DNA of 64,000 bases from an uncultured Pelagibacteraceae bacterium (GTDB lineage: Bacteria; Pseudomonadota; Alphaproteobacteria; Pelagibacterales; Pelagibacteraceae), in NCBI GenBank assembly GCA_902571955.1, contig CACGDZ010000003.1, positions 1 through 64,000 of the forward strand. The letters run 5' to 3'. The translations under genes and the position numbers were made by a program. Below, one piece after another: positions 17,742-26,104 of this stretch (position 1 is the stretch's first letter; every line of letters begins with the position of its first letter). The notes below the pieces were generated by a model. It searched no databases, had not been told where the DNA came from, and saw only the letters and a list, made by a program, of their open reading frames with translations.

Positions 17742-19310
17742 TTAAAATACTATAAGGCCAAAAATTACAAGAAGTAATAAACCAATAATAGATTGATTTC
17801 TAAATGCTATCATTTCTGATTTCTTATCATTCAGAGCGGTATAAGAATTTGAATTTTGTGGAATTTGACCACTAGCTAAAAACGTTAATGCTTGATTTGC
17901 TTTATCCATAATCTCAGGAAATTCTGGTAAACGTTTAATCACTTCAGATGTATTTTTTAAAGTTTCATTTAAATTATTAATTGGATCTTTGGTTTCTTTA
18001 AGCCAATTTTCTAGTACAGGCTTTGAAGTTGTCCAAATATTTGTGTTTGGATTTAACTTTCTTGCTACACCTTCAACAACAACCATAGTTTTTTGCAACA
18101 TTAATAATTGAGGTTGAGTTTGCATATTAAACTTTTCTGTTACATCAAACAATTGTTTGAGTAATTTACCTCCTGAAATATCTTTTACTTCTTGACCAAA
18201 TATAGGCTCACCAATTGATCTCAAAGCTTGAGCTAGATCATCGATTGGTACTTTTTTCGGAACTAATCCGGCCACTAAGTGAACTTCAGCTACCTTACGA
18301 TAATCCCTTTGAATAAATCCAAATAAAATTTCTGCTAAAAACCTTTTACTAAGTTTGTCTAACCTGCCCATAATCCCAAAATCTATAGGTACAATTTGGC
18401 CACTATTATCAACAAAAATATTTCCTTGATGCATATCTGCATGAAAAAAACCATCTCTTACAGCATGTCTTAAAAAATGTTGGATAATATCTTCAGCTAT
18501 TTTATTAGTATCTAAATTTCTTTTCTTTAGCTCCTCAGCTTCTCTTATTGAAATTCCATCTATCCAATCCAAAGTCATTACATTTTCACTAGTAAAATTC
18601 CAATAAATTTCAGGAACTTTAAATCCAGCATCATTTTTAGTGTTTTCAGCATATTCATTAGCCGCAGCAGCTTCGAATCTTAAATCCATTTCAAGATTAG
18701 TTATTTCTTTAAGTAAAAAAACAACTTCAACAAGTTTTAATCTTTTTGTTTTTTTTACAAATGACTCAATAATAAATGCAAATAACATCATTGCATCTAT
18801 TTCTTCATTGAATATTTTTTTTATATTTGGTCTTAAAATTTTTATTGCTACATCTTTAATTGTTCCATTATCATTTATTTTTGCTTTATGAACTTGTGCA
18901 ATTGATGCAGCAGCAACTGGTTCACTTAAATCAATTATTGAATTAAATGCATCAACTCCAAGATCTTCTTTAATAATTTCTTTTGCTTCATGAATTGAAA
19001 AAGGTGGTAATCGATCTTGAAGTTTTTCTAGCTTTAAAGATAATTCTTCTCCGATTATATCTGGTCTAGTAGCAAGAAATTGACCAAGTTTAATGAAAGT
19101 TGTGCCCATAGATTCTAATGACCTAGATAGTCTTTCTCCGTCATCTTCAATTAAATTATTTTGTTCTTTTTTTTCAAATGAAATAGATAAAATTTGGAAT
19201 AATATTGTTACAGCTAAAGGAGGTTTTTTAAATTTTGATGCAATTTGTAAAATATCAGATTTTGCAATCTTTCTTCCTAATTTAAATAAAGTAATAAGTT
19301 TTTTAATCAT
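17742..19310 (-). CDS. ubiB: UbiB-family ABC1 atypical kinase/ATPase
   Basis: Supports ubiquinone biosynthesis, probably as an ATPase that helps extract lipophilic intermediates from the membrane. The ABC1 kinase-like core shows the KxGQ motif in TFIKLGQFLATRPD, AAASIAQVH replacing the P-loop, FHADMHQGNI and VPIDFGIMGRL. C-terminal hydrophobic residues near SIIGLLLLVIFGLIVF form a membrane anchor. I prefer ATG 19310 (522 residues), which overlaps the ubiE stop by one base as TAATG; an ATG 12 bases upstream is also possible. Confidence 0.93.
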   Translation of the reverse strand: MIKKLITLFKLGRKIAKSDILQIASKFKKPPLAVTILFQILSISFEKKEQNNLIEDDGERLSRSLESMGTTFIKLGQFLATRPDIIGEELSLKLEKLQDRLPPFSIHEAKEIIKEDLGVDAFNSIIDLSEPVAAASIAQVHKAKINDNGTIKDVAIKILRPNIKKIFNEEIDAMMLFAFIIESFVKKTKRLKLVEVVFLLKEITNLEMDLRFEAAAANEYAENTKNDAGFKVPEIYWNFTSENVMTLDWIDGISIREAEELKKRNLDTNKIAEDIIQHFLRHAVRDGFFHADMHQGNIFVDNSGQIVPIDFGIMGRLDKLSKRFLAEILFGFIQRDYRKVAEVHLVAGLVPKKVPIDDLAQALRSIGEPIFGQEVKDISGGKLLKQLFDVTEKFNMQTQPQLLMLQKTMVVVEGVARKLNPNTNIWTTSKPVLENWLKETKDPINNLNETLKNTSEVIKRLPEFPEIMDKANQALTFLASGQIPQNSNSYTALNDKKSEMIAFRNQSIIGLLLLVIFGLIVF

Positions 19311-20014
19311 TAAATTTTCCAACCACTATGAATTGAAACAATACCTCCAGAAAAATTTCTATAAGAACACTTTTGAAAATTATTTTTCTCCATCAATTCT
19401 ATTAATTCATCTTGATTAATAAATTGTTCAATACTTTTGATTAAATATTCATAAGGTTCTTTTTCACCAACTACAAACTGACCGATTATAGGAATAAGTT
19501 TTGAGTAATTTTTATATATAAAATCAAGATTTACATTTTGAATTTTAGAAAATTCTAGACATAGATAACGCCCACCAGGTTTTAAAACTCTATAAGCTTC
19601 TGAAAGTGCTTTATTTAAATTTTTTGTATTTCTGAGACCAAAACTAATAGTGTAATAATCAAATGAATTGTCTTTTATTGGTAATTTTTCTGCTGGAGAA
19701 ATAACCCATTTTACATTTTTGTAACTAGATAATTTTTGCTTTCCTTGACTAACCATTCCTTTACTAGGATCTACACAAGTAACTCCAAACTCTTTATTTG
19801 TGCTATCTAAAAATAACTTTCCAATATCCCCCGTCCCACAAGCAACATCTATTAATTTTCTATTAACTCTCGGATTCATCATATTGATTAAACTTTTTTT
19901 CCAATATCTATGTACACCCATAGACATAAAGTCATTCATCAAGTCATATTTGTTGTAGACCTGATTAAACACATTTTCTACAAGTCCTTTTTTATTTTGA
20001 AGATTTTGTTGCAT
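19310..20014 (-). CDS. ubiE: Ubiquinone biosynthesis C-methyltransferase UbiE
   Basis: SAM-dependent C-methylation of the quinone ring during ubiquinone synthesis. The 234-residue protein carries VFNQVYNKYDLMNDFMSMG near the start, the SAM loop DVACGTGDIG and the family signature YTISFGLRNTKNLNKAL with LKPGGRYLCLEFS. It begins the minus-strand run ubiE-ubiB-coaBC-dut-E1-SH3, and is divergent from mutM with only 29 bp between the two starts. Confidence 0.95.
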   Translation of the reverse strand: MQQNLQNKKGLVENVFNQVYNKYDLMNDFMSMGVHRYWKKSLINMMNPRVNRKLIDVACGTGDIGKLFLDSTNKEFGVTCVDPSKGMVSQGKQKLSSYKNVKWVISPAEKLPIKDNSFDYYTISFGLRNTKNLNKALSEAYRVLKPGGRYLCLEFSKIQNVNLDFIYKNYSKLIPIIGQFVVGEKEPYEYLIKSIEQFINQDELIELMEKNNFQKCSYRNFSGGIVSIHSGWKI

Positions 20015-20043
20015 AAAAAAATATATATTGAATATAGTATCAA

Positions 20044-20907
20044 ATGCCAGAATTACCAGAAGTAGAAATTGTTAGACAATCCCTTCATAAAAAGATCAAA
20101 AAAAAAAGCATAAAAAAAGTAATAATTAGAAATAGGAATTTAAGGTTTAAAATACCAAGTGATTTTGAAAGTTTTCTTAAAAATAAAAAAATAATTGAAG
20201 TTAGTAGATTTTCTAAATATTTGATTATTCATTTTCAAAATGAAGATTATTGTTTAATCCATTTAGGAATGTCAGGAACAATTCATATTCTTGATAAGAA
20301 AAAGCCTCTAAAATTTACGAATACTAGTTTTTATCATTCACCTTTGTTACCTAAAAAACATAATCATGCAGAGTTTGTATTTGATAGTTTGAAAGTAATT
20401 TATAATGATCCAAGACGTTTTGGATTTTTCGAAATAATCAAAAATCATCAAGATTTAAAAAAAAGATTCAAATTAATGGGACCCGAACCCTTTAGCGATA
20501 AATTTAACTTAAATTATTTAGTTAATTATTTTAAGAATAAAAATAAGGATATAAAAAGTTTCTTGCTTGACCAGAGATTTGTGTCTGGGATAGGTAATAT
20601 TTATGCAAGTGAAATTCTTTTTGCTAGTAAAATAAATCCATTTAAAAAGGCAAAAAGACTTAATAAAAATGAATGTTTAAATATTATTTCAAATTCAAAG
20701 AAAATACTTAAACAGGCAATTGACAAGGGAGGATCAAGTATTAGAGATTTTAAAGACATATTAGGTAATAGAGGTAACTTTCAAAAGGAGTTTAAAGTTT
20801 ATCAGCAAGACGGTACTAATTGTAAGCGAACGCAGTGTAAGGGTATTATAAAAAAAAAAATAACATCAAATAGATCAACTTTTTTTTGTGTTTCCTGTCA
20901 AAAATAG
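20044..20907 (+). CDS. mutM: Formamidopyrimidine-DNA glycosylase
   Basis: Removes oxidised purines such as 8-oxoguanine and cuts the abasic site. The N-terminal PELPEVEIVRQ gives the catalytic Pro-1 and Glu-2 after Met removal; LGMSGTIHI, the DPRRFGFF loop and FVSGIGNIYASEILF (helix-two-turn-helix) follow; the C-terminus is the zinc finger CKRTQCKG...CVSCQ. The 287-residue length is slightly above the usual 270. It overlaps no neighbour; rpsT starts 50 bp later. Confidence 0.96.
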   Translation: MPELPEVEIVRQSLHKKIKKKSIKKVIIRNRNLRFKIPSDFESFLKNKKIIEVSRFSKYLIIHFQNEDYCLIHLGMSGTIHILDKKKPLKFTNTSFYHSPLLPKKHNHAEFVFDSLKVIYNDPRRFGFFEIIKNHQDLKKRFKLMGPEPFSDKFNLNYLVNYFKNKNKDIKSFLLDQRFVSGIGNIYASEILFASKINPFKKAKRLNKNECLNIISNSKKILKQAIDKGGSSIRDFKDILGNRGNFQKEFKVYQQDGTNCKRTQCKGIIKKKITSNRSTFFCVSCQK

Positions 20908-20957
20908 TTAAATATTTAGTTGACCACTATAAATTCTCAAGCTATACCCCTGCGCAG

Positions 20958-21218
20958 ATGGCAAACACTAAATCAGCAATTAAGAGAATTAGAAGAATTT
21001 CTAAACAAACTGCGGTAAATAAAGCTAGAAAGAGTAGGTTTAGAAACGCTCTTAAGAAAATGAACCTTCTAATTGATGGTAAAAAGAAAGATGAAGCTCT
21101 TAAATTTTTACCAAAGTTAAACTCTGAGTTGATGAAAATTGCAAAAACAGGAATAATAAAAAAACAAAATGCATCTAGAAATGTTTCTAGAATTACTAAA
21201 AAAATTGCTGCAATCTAA
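20958..21218 (+). CDS. rpsT: 30S ribosomal protein S20
   Basis: Binds 16S rRNA in the body of the small subunit. The 86-residue, strongly basic helical protein starts MANTKSAIKRIRR, as in the family. The frame is open further upstream (to an ATG at 20886 within mutM), but the conserved N-terminus fixes the start at 20958. Position between mutM and dnaA is shared with other alphaproteobacteria. Confidence 0.95.
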   Translation: MANTKSAIKRIRRISKQTAVNKARKSRFRNALKKMNLLIDGKKKDEALKFLPKLNSELMKIAKTGIIKKQNASRNVSRITKKIAAI

Positions 21219-21324
21219 ACGTTAGTTAAATCTTTTAAACAACTCCTGATATCCACATTATATATTTAAGTATTTCATTAAGTTACTATATTTAGATTTA
21301 GTAAATATTTGGATTTTACTCATT

Positions 21325-21346
21325 CAATCTATATTTGATTCAATTT
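21325..21346 (+). repeat. 22-bp direct repeat upstream of dnaA, copy 1
   Basis: A 22-bp unit beginning CAATCTATATTTGATTC and ending AATTT, repeated exactly at 21369-21390 (44-bp period, about four helical turns). The spacer includes the palindrome TCAATTAATTGA at 21355-21366. Confidence 0.85.
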
Positions 21347-21368
21347 TAATAAAATCAATTAATTGATA

Positions 21369-21390
21369 CAATCTATATTTGATTCAATTT
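21369..21390 (+). repeat. 22-bp direct repeat upstream of dnaA, copy 2
   Basis: Exact second copy of the 21325-21346 unit, 138 bp before the dnaA start. Regular 44-bp spacing would place both copies on the same face of the helix. Confidence 0.85.
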
Positions 21391-21527
21391 ATAATTTTAA
21401 TTTAATTTAATTTAGAATTGTTTTGAAAATATAAATCACAATCATAGATTTTATTTTTTTTTAATTTTCTTTATTAACTTGTTGCAAATTTTTTTAAATA
21501 GTTCTAACTGAGATTTCCCCTTAAGTT

Positions 21528-22946
21528 ATGAACAAATTAACAAATACAAAAAATATTAACAATTTTTCTTCTGAAGGTTTTGAATGGAAACAAGTGCAGA
21601 ATGAAATGAAAAATAAACTAGGCTTAGAAGTTTATGAGAGCTGGTTAAAAAAAATTTCTTTTGTAGAGGAATTTAATAATTATTTGTTATTATCGGTTCC
21701 AACAAGATTTATTAGAGATTGGATTACATCAAGATATTTAGACCAAATATTAAAAATAACTAAAGTTTATAAAAAAGATATTGTTAGAATTGAGTTCAAA
21801 ATAGTTGAAAAAACACAAGAAACCAATTCAAAGGAAAGTAATATTAAAGAAGACAATACTAATGAAAATGTTTCATTTATAAAAGACTCTTATCTTCAGT
21901 ATAATCGAATTGATCCAAATAAAAGATTTGATAATTTCATAACAGGTTCAAGTAATAAATTAGCTTACGAAGCTTCATTGAAGGTTTCAGAAAATATATC
22001 TCATTATAATCCACTTTATATTTATGGTGGTGTTGGAATGGGAAAAACTCATTTATTAAATTCAATAGGTTTAGAGCTTAAAAAAAATAATAAAGTAATG
22101 TTTATTTCTGCTGAACGTTTCATGTATCAGTTTGTAAAATCAATTAAATCAAACGACATGGTGAAGTTTAAAGAGTATTTTAGAAATACAGATATTTTGT
22201 TAATTGATGATATTCAGTTTATAAGTGGAAAAGAGGCTATGCAGGAGGAGTTCTTTCATACATTTAATGCATTACTTGATAAGGGATCTCAAATAATTGT
22301 ATCATCTGATAGACCACCAAACAAATTATCAAGAATTCAAGAAAGAATTCAATCAAGATTTTCTGGTGGATTAGTTGTTGATATTCAAAAGCCGGATCTT
22401 GAGCTTAGAAAAAATATAGTTGAAAAAAAAACTGAAGAATTAAATGCTTTGTATTCTGAAAAATTACAAGTTTCTAAAGAAATTCAAGAATTTATAAGTA
22501 ATGAAATAACTGGAAGTGTAAGGGAACTAGTTGGTGCAATAAATAGAGTTGTTTCATTTTCAAGAATTTACAACAAAGCCCCAAATCTTTCTGAAACAAA
22601 AGTAGTTTTAAAGGACTTATTAAATTTAGCAGAAAATAAGGTTACAATAGATTTAATTCAGACAATTGTTTGTAAGTTTTTCAAAATCAGTAAAAATGAA
22701 ATGTTATCATCTAGAAGATCAAGATATTTAGTAAGGCCTAGGCAAACAGCAATTTATTTAACTAAAATTTTGACTTCTAAATCATTACCTGAAATTGGAA
22801 GAGAATTTTCTAATAGAGATCATACAACAATAATTCACTCAGTAAAAACTATTGAAAAGATAAAAGAAAAAGATCCTGAGATGGTTGATAATATAAATAA
22901 ATTAAAAAACCAGATTTTATATAATAATAAAGATAATGAAATTTAA
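21528..22946 (+). CDS. dnaA: Chromosomal replication initiator DnaA
   Basis: AAA+ ATPase that melts the replication origin. The 472 residues show domain I (about 20-90), a short variable linker, the ATPase domain with YGGVGMGKTHLLN and LLIDDIQF, an RIQSRFSGGL arginine region, and the C-terminal DNA-binding domain with GREFSNRDHTTIIHSV, which reads DnaA boxes. Its end overlaps dnaN by 11 bp. The 309-bp spacer in front is the longest gene-free stretch in the window and likely carries its regulation. Confidence 0.97.
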   Translation: MNKLTNTKNINNFSSEGFEWKQVQNEMKNKLGLEVYESWLKKISFVEEFNNYLLLSVPTRFIRDWITSRYLDQILKITKVYKKDIVRIEFKIVEKTQETNSKESNIKEDNTNENVSFIKDSYLQYNRIDPNKRFDNFITGSSNKLAYEASLKVSENISHYNPLYIYGGVGMGKTHLLNSIGLELKKNNKVMFISAERFMYQFVKSIKSNDMVKFKEYFRNTDILLIDDIQFISGKEAMQEEFFHTFNALLDKGSQIIVSSDRPPNKLSRIQERIQSRFSGGLVVDIQKPDLELRKNIVEKKTEELNALYSEKLQVSKEIQEFISNEITGSVRELVGAINRVVSFSRIYNKAPNLSETKVVLKDLLNLAENKVTIDLIQTIVCKFFKISKNEMLSSRRSRYLVRPRQTAIYLTKILTSKSLPEIGREFSNRDHTTIIHSVKTIEKIKEKDPEMVDNINKLKNQILYNNKDNEI

Positions 22947-24048
22947 CGTTAATCAACAAGACCTTCAGCAAGCATTAAATTATTGCCAAGGAGTTATTGA
23001 AAAAAGAAGTACATTGCCAATACTTTCAAATATTTTGTTAGATGCAAGCAATTCAAAACTTACTATCACTGCGACTGATTTAGATTTAATATTTATACAT
23101 CAATTAAATAATGTAGAAATTCTTGAGGAGGGCAAAACAACCACAACTTCCTCAATCATGTATGATATTATAAGAAAGTTTAACTCTGGAAAAAAAATAA
23201 ATCTTTCTCTAACAGATATAAGTAAATTACAAGTAGAGTCTGAAAAATCACTTTTTAATTTGAATTGTATAAGTGCTACCGAGTTTCCATTGACAGATGA
23301 AAATTTTAATCAAAATGAATTTATAATTAAATCAAAACAATTACTTAAATTGCTAAATAAGTGTAAATTTTCAGTTTCTAATGATGAAACAAGGCATTAC
23401 CTAAGCGGAATTTATTTTCATCAAACAGAAGTTGAGGATAAAAATTATTTAACTGCAGCTGCAACTGATAGTCATAGAATGTCTATTTCAAAAGTTAGAT
23501 TAGAGGAAAAAATAGATTTTGATCCAATAATTTTACCTAAAAAAACAATTTTTCAACTTTGTTCTTTATTAGATAGCTATGATGGAGATGTAAAAATTTC
23601 AAATGTGAAATCAAAAATAAAATTTGAATTAAATAATAGTATTTTAATTTCAAAACTTATTGATGGAAAATTTCCTAATTACATTCAGGTTATACCTAAA
23701 AATAATCAAAAAAAATTAGAAATAGAATTAAAATTATTTTTAAATTCTGTTGATAGAGTAGCATCTGTTTCATTAGACAAAAAAGATGGTGTGAAATTTC
23801 ATTTATCTAAAGACACTCTAGATCTTTCGGTAAATAACACCAACAGTGGTGATGGTAAAGAAACTTTAAGTGTTAAGTTTGATCATGAATTAGAGATAAG
23901 TTTTAACTCTAGATATTTGATTGATGTTGCTTCACAACTAGATGGAGACAGAGTTGAAATATTCTTTAATGATACTGGTTCACCAGCACTAATAAAAGAT
24001 CCAGGTGATTTTGATAGTATTTTTGTTGTTATGCCTATGAAGGGCTAA
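22936..24048 (+). CDS. dnaN: DNA polymerase III beta sliding clamp
   Basis: Ring-shaped processivity clamp. The 370-residue protein has the three-fold clamp layout; N-terminal MKFNVNQQDLQQALNYC and KRSTLPILSNILLDA, central ATDSHRMSISK and the C-terminal VVMPMKG (usual PMR/PM-type ending) are recognisable. The ATG lies within the last codons of dnaA, so the two are translationally linked. Its stop TAA shares 4 bp (CTAA) with the convergent plsC stop. Confidence 0.96.
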   Translation: MKFNVNQQDLQQALNYCQGVIEKRSTLPILSNILLDASNSKLTITATDLDLIFIHQLNNVEILEEGKTTTTSSIMYDIIRKFNSGKKINLSLTDISKLQVESEKSLFNLNCISATEFPLTDENFNQNEFIIKSKQLLKLLNKCKFSVSNDETRHYLSGIYFHQTEVEDKNYLTAAATDSHRMSISKVRLEEKIDFDPIILPKKTIFQLCSLLDSYDGDVKISNVKSKIKFELNNSILISKLIDGKFPNYIQVIPKNNQKKLEIELKLFLNSVDRVASVSLDKKDGVKFHLSKDTLDLSVNNTNSGDGKETLSVKFDHELEISFNSRYLIDVASQLDGDRVEIFFNDTGSPALIKDPGDFDSIFVVMPMKG

Positions 24049-24755
24049 TTAATTAAATCTAGCTCTGAATAAATATTTTTTTCAAGAATTTGAATAAAAT
24101 TTTCTTTTGTTAATCCAGAAGGAATTGGTTTTAAAATAGAGATTGTAATAGTTTTATTTGATTTCTTTCCACCTTTTTTAGGCCACACATATCCGGAATT
24201 AATTGCAACTGGCTGACAAGTAACATTTAACTCTTCATAGATTCTAGAAGCACCTTTTTTGAAAGTTGGTCTTTCATCAGGAAGAACCCTAGTTCCTTGA
24301 GGAAAAATAATTAAAGGTCTATTAGAAGTAGCCATCATTTTTGAAATATCATCAAAAAAACCCAAGTTATCCTTTGTTACTTTATTTCTTTTAATTGAAA
24401 TTGATCCAATTTTTTTTAAATACCAACCAAATATTGGAATTAACAATAATTCTTTTTTCAGAATAAATACAGGTGAGTTAAATATTGTCTGTAAATAAAA
24501 AGTTTCAAACATTGATTGATGAGATGCAGCTATAAAAAATTTTTCATCATTAATAATATTTTCCCTTCCTTTGATAGAAATTTTAACTGAAAGAATGAAC
24601 CTTAAACAAAAACTAGCCCAATGGCCCATTAATTTACCTCCAGTCAAAACAACCTGTTTAGGCAAAAAAAATGATGGTAAAAAAATTATCGAAATTAAAA
24701 TAATTCCAGAGAAAAATAATATTGAAAATAAAAAGTTTCTTATCATTTTTGTCAA
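24045..24755 (-). CDS. plsC: 1-acylglycerol-3-phosphate acyltransferase
   Basis: Membrane enzyme that makes phosphatidic acid from lysophosphatidic acid. A strong N-terminal membrane segment (about residues 8-32) precedes the acyltransferase domain. Motif I reads SHQSMFET, His-x4-Glu rather than the common His-x4-Asp, and motif III reads FPQGTR rather than FPEGTR. To my knowledge similar variants occur in alphaproteobacterial PlsC proteins, so I do not read this as loss of function. It lies 3 bp after lysA in a run argH-lipoprotein-lysA-plsC. Confidence 0.88.
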   Translation of the reverse strand: MTKMIRNFLFSILFFSGIILISIIFLPSFFLPKQVVLTGGKLMGHWASFCLRFILSVKISIKGRENIINDEKFFIAASHQSMFETFYLQTIFNSPVFILKKELLLIPIFGWYLKKIGSISIKRNKVTKDNLGFFDDISKMMATSNRPLIIFPQGTRVLPDERPTFKKGASRIYEELNVTCQPVAINSGYVWPKKGGKKSNKTITISILKPIPSGLTKENFIQILEKNIYSELDLIN

Positions 24756-24758
24756 AAG

Positions 24759-25973
24759 CTAAATTATATCTTTATGCTTTTGTCTTTTTCTTATTACTTT
24801 AATTTTTGATCCTTTTATTAATAATTCTACTGGCTTAGGTCTTAAATTATAATTTGAACTAAGTGACATTCCATACGCTCCTACATCACATATTGCTATT
24901 AAATCTTTTTCTTTTAATACTTGGAATTTTTTTAATGTGACAAATTTATCTGTACTTTCACAAATAGGTCCTACAAATTCATATGGTTTTTTAGATGTTT
25001 TGTTAGATTTTGTGACAGGCAAGGTTTTATGAAAAGCACCATACAAAGCAGGTCTTATTAAATCATTCATTGCTGCATCTAAAATGATAAATTTTTTACT
25101 CCCACTATCTTTTATATAGATTATTTTTGATACTAATGTACCAGTATCACCAATAATTGATCTACCTGGCTCGAATATAATTTTAACTTTATGTTTTCTT
25201 AAAAATTTAAGTATGGCTGAGTTATATTTTTTATAATTAAGTTTTTTATTTTTATCAGAGTATGTAATGCCCATACCTCCACCCAAATCTATAAATTCAA
25301 ATTTATGATCTGTTTTACTAAGTATTTTACTGACCGCTTTAAGCATTTTTTCATAAGGTCTATGGTCTAATATTTGACTGCCTATATGAACGCTTAGACA
25401 TTTTAAATTAATATTTTTTGAATTTTTGCAATAATTTATAATTTCATATAATGTATTTTTGTTTACACCAAATTTATTTTCTTTTTTCCCAGTGGATATT
25501 TGACTTAACGTTTTTGCATCTGTGTTGGGGTTTAGTCTTACACCAATTTTTATTCTTTTATTTTTTGATTTTGCTATTCTATTTATTTCTTTTATTTCAC
25601 TTAAAGACTCAGCGTTAATAAGCAAAATTTTTTTATCAATAGCAAAGCCGATTTCACTTGTTGTTTTACCAACACCAGAAAATACTATTTTGCTTGGATT
25701 AATTCCTGCTTTTAGCGCCATCATCAATTCTCCTACTGAAACAACATCAGCACCTAACCCAAATTTTTTAATTTCTTTGATTATATTAACATTTGTGTTG
25801 GATTTAACTGCAAAGCAGATAAGTGGTGAAAAAGATCTGAAGCTTTTTTTAAAATTATTAATATTTTCTTTTAATTTAGAATAGGAGTAAGAATAAAATG
25901 GGGTTCCAAATTTATTGGCAATTTTTTGAAGATTAATTTTTTCTATTGTTAATTTTTTGTTTATGTATTTCAT
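24759..25973 (-). CDS. lysA: Diaminopimelate decarboxylase
   Basis: Last step of lysine synthesis, PLP-dependent decarboxylation of meso-diaminopimelate. The PLP lysine lies in CFAVKSNTN, followed by GLGADVVSVGEL, the glycine-rich DLGGGMGITY, FEPGRSIIGDTG and GPICESTD with the catalytic Cys. Length 404 fits. Its ATG overlaps the stop of the upstream 43-residue lipoprotein by one base. Confidence 0.96.
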   Translation of the reverse strand: MKYINKKLTIEKINLQKIANKFGTPFYSYSYSKLKENINNFKKSFRSFSPLICFAVKSNTNVNIIKEIKKFGLGADVVSVGELMMALKAGINPSKIVFSGVGKTTSEIGFAIDKKILLINAESLSEIKEINRIAKSKNKRIKIGVRLNPNTDAKTLSQISTGKKENKFGVNKNTLYEIINYCKNSKNINLKCLSVHIGSQILDHRPYEKMLKAVSKILSKTDHKFEFIDLGGGMGITYSDKNKKLNYKKYNSAILKFLRKHKVKIIFEPGRSIIGDTGTLVSKIIYIKDSGSKKFIILDAAMNDLIRPALYGAFHKTLPVTKSNKTSKKPYEFVGPICESTDKFVTLKKFQVLKEKDLIAICDVGAYGMSLSSNYNLRPKPVELLIKGSKIKVIRKRQKHKDII

Positions 25974-26104
25974 TAAGCTAAAACAACTGAAACTTCTTTT
26001 ATTTCTGCTTTTTTATCTGGATCTACGTATTTAGGATCGCCTTTCTTTCCACAAGAAATAACTGCACAAAATAACAATATAATTATTGTAAATTTTTTAA
26101 TCAT
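25973..26104 (-). CDS. LptM-like small lipoprotein
   Basis: A 43-residue protein: a positively charged start MIKKFTIIILLFC, then the lipobox VISC followed by GKKGDPKYVDP and a short charged tail. Cysteine 18 would be lipidated after cleavage. The CG-x-KG-x-P pattern right after the lipidated Cys resembles LptM (YifL), a lipoprotein that assists LptD maturation, and such a gene precedes lysA in many proteobacteria. It is locked to its neighbours: ATGA overlap with argH and TAATG overlap with lysA. The size and LptM assignment rest on pattern and context only. Confidence 0.78.
   Translation of the reverse strand: MIKKFTIIILLFCAVISCGKKGDPKYVDPDKKAEIKEVSVVLA

Larger units (their letters stand above)
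21219..21527. other. 309-bp AT-rich spacer before dnaA
   Basis: No ORF with coding character or RNA gene is seen here. It holds a DnaA-box-like ATATCCACA (21249-21257, one mismatch to TTATCCACA), two copies of a 22-bp direct repeat, a 12-bp palindrome between them and long AT runs. It must contain the dnaA promoter. An origin role is possible but only one box-like site is visible, so this is weak. Confidence 0.6.
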
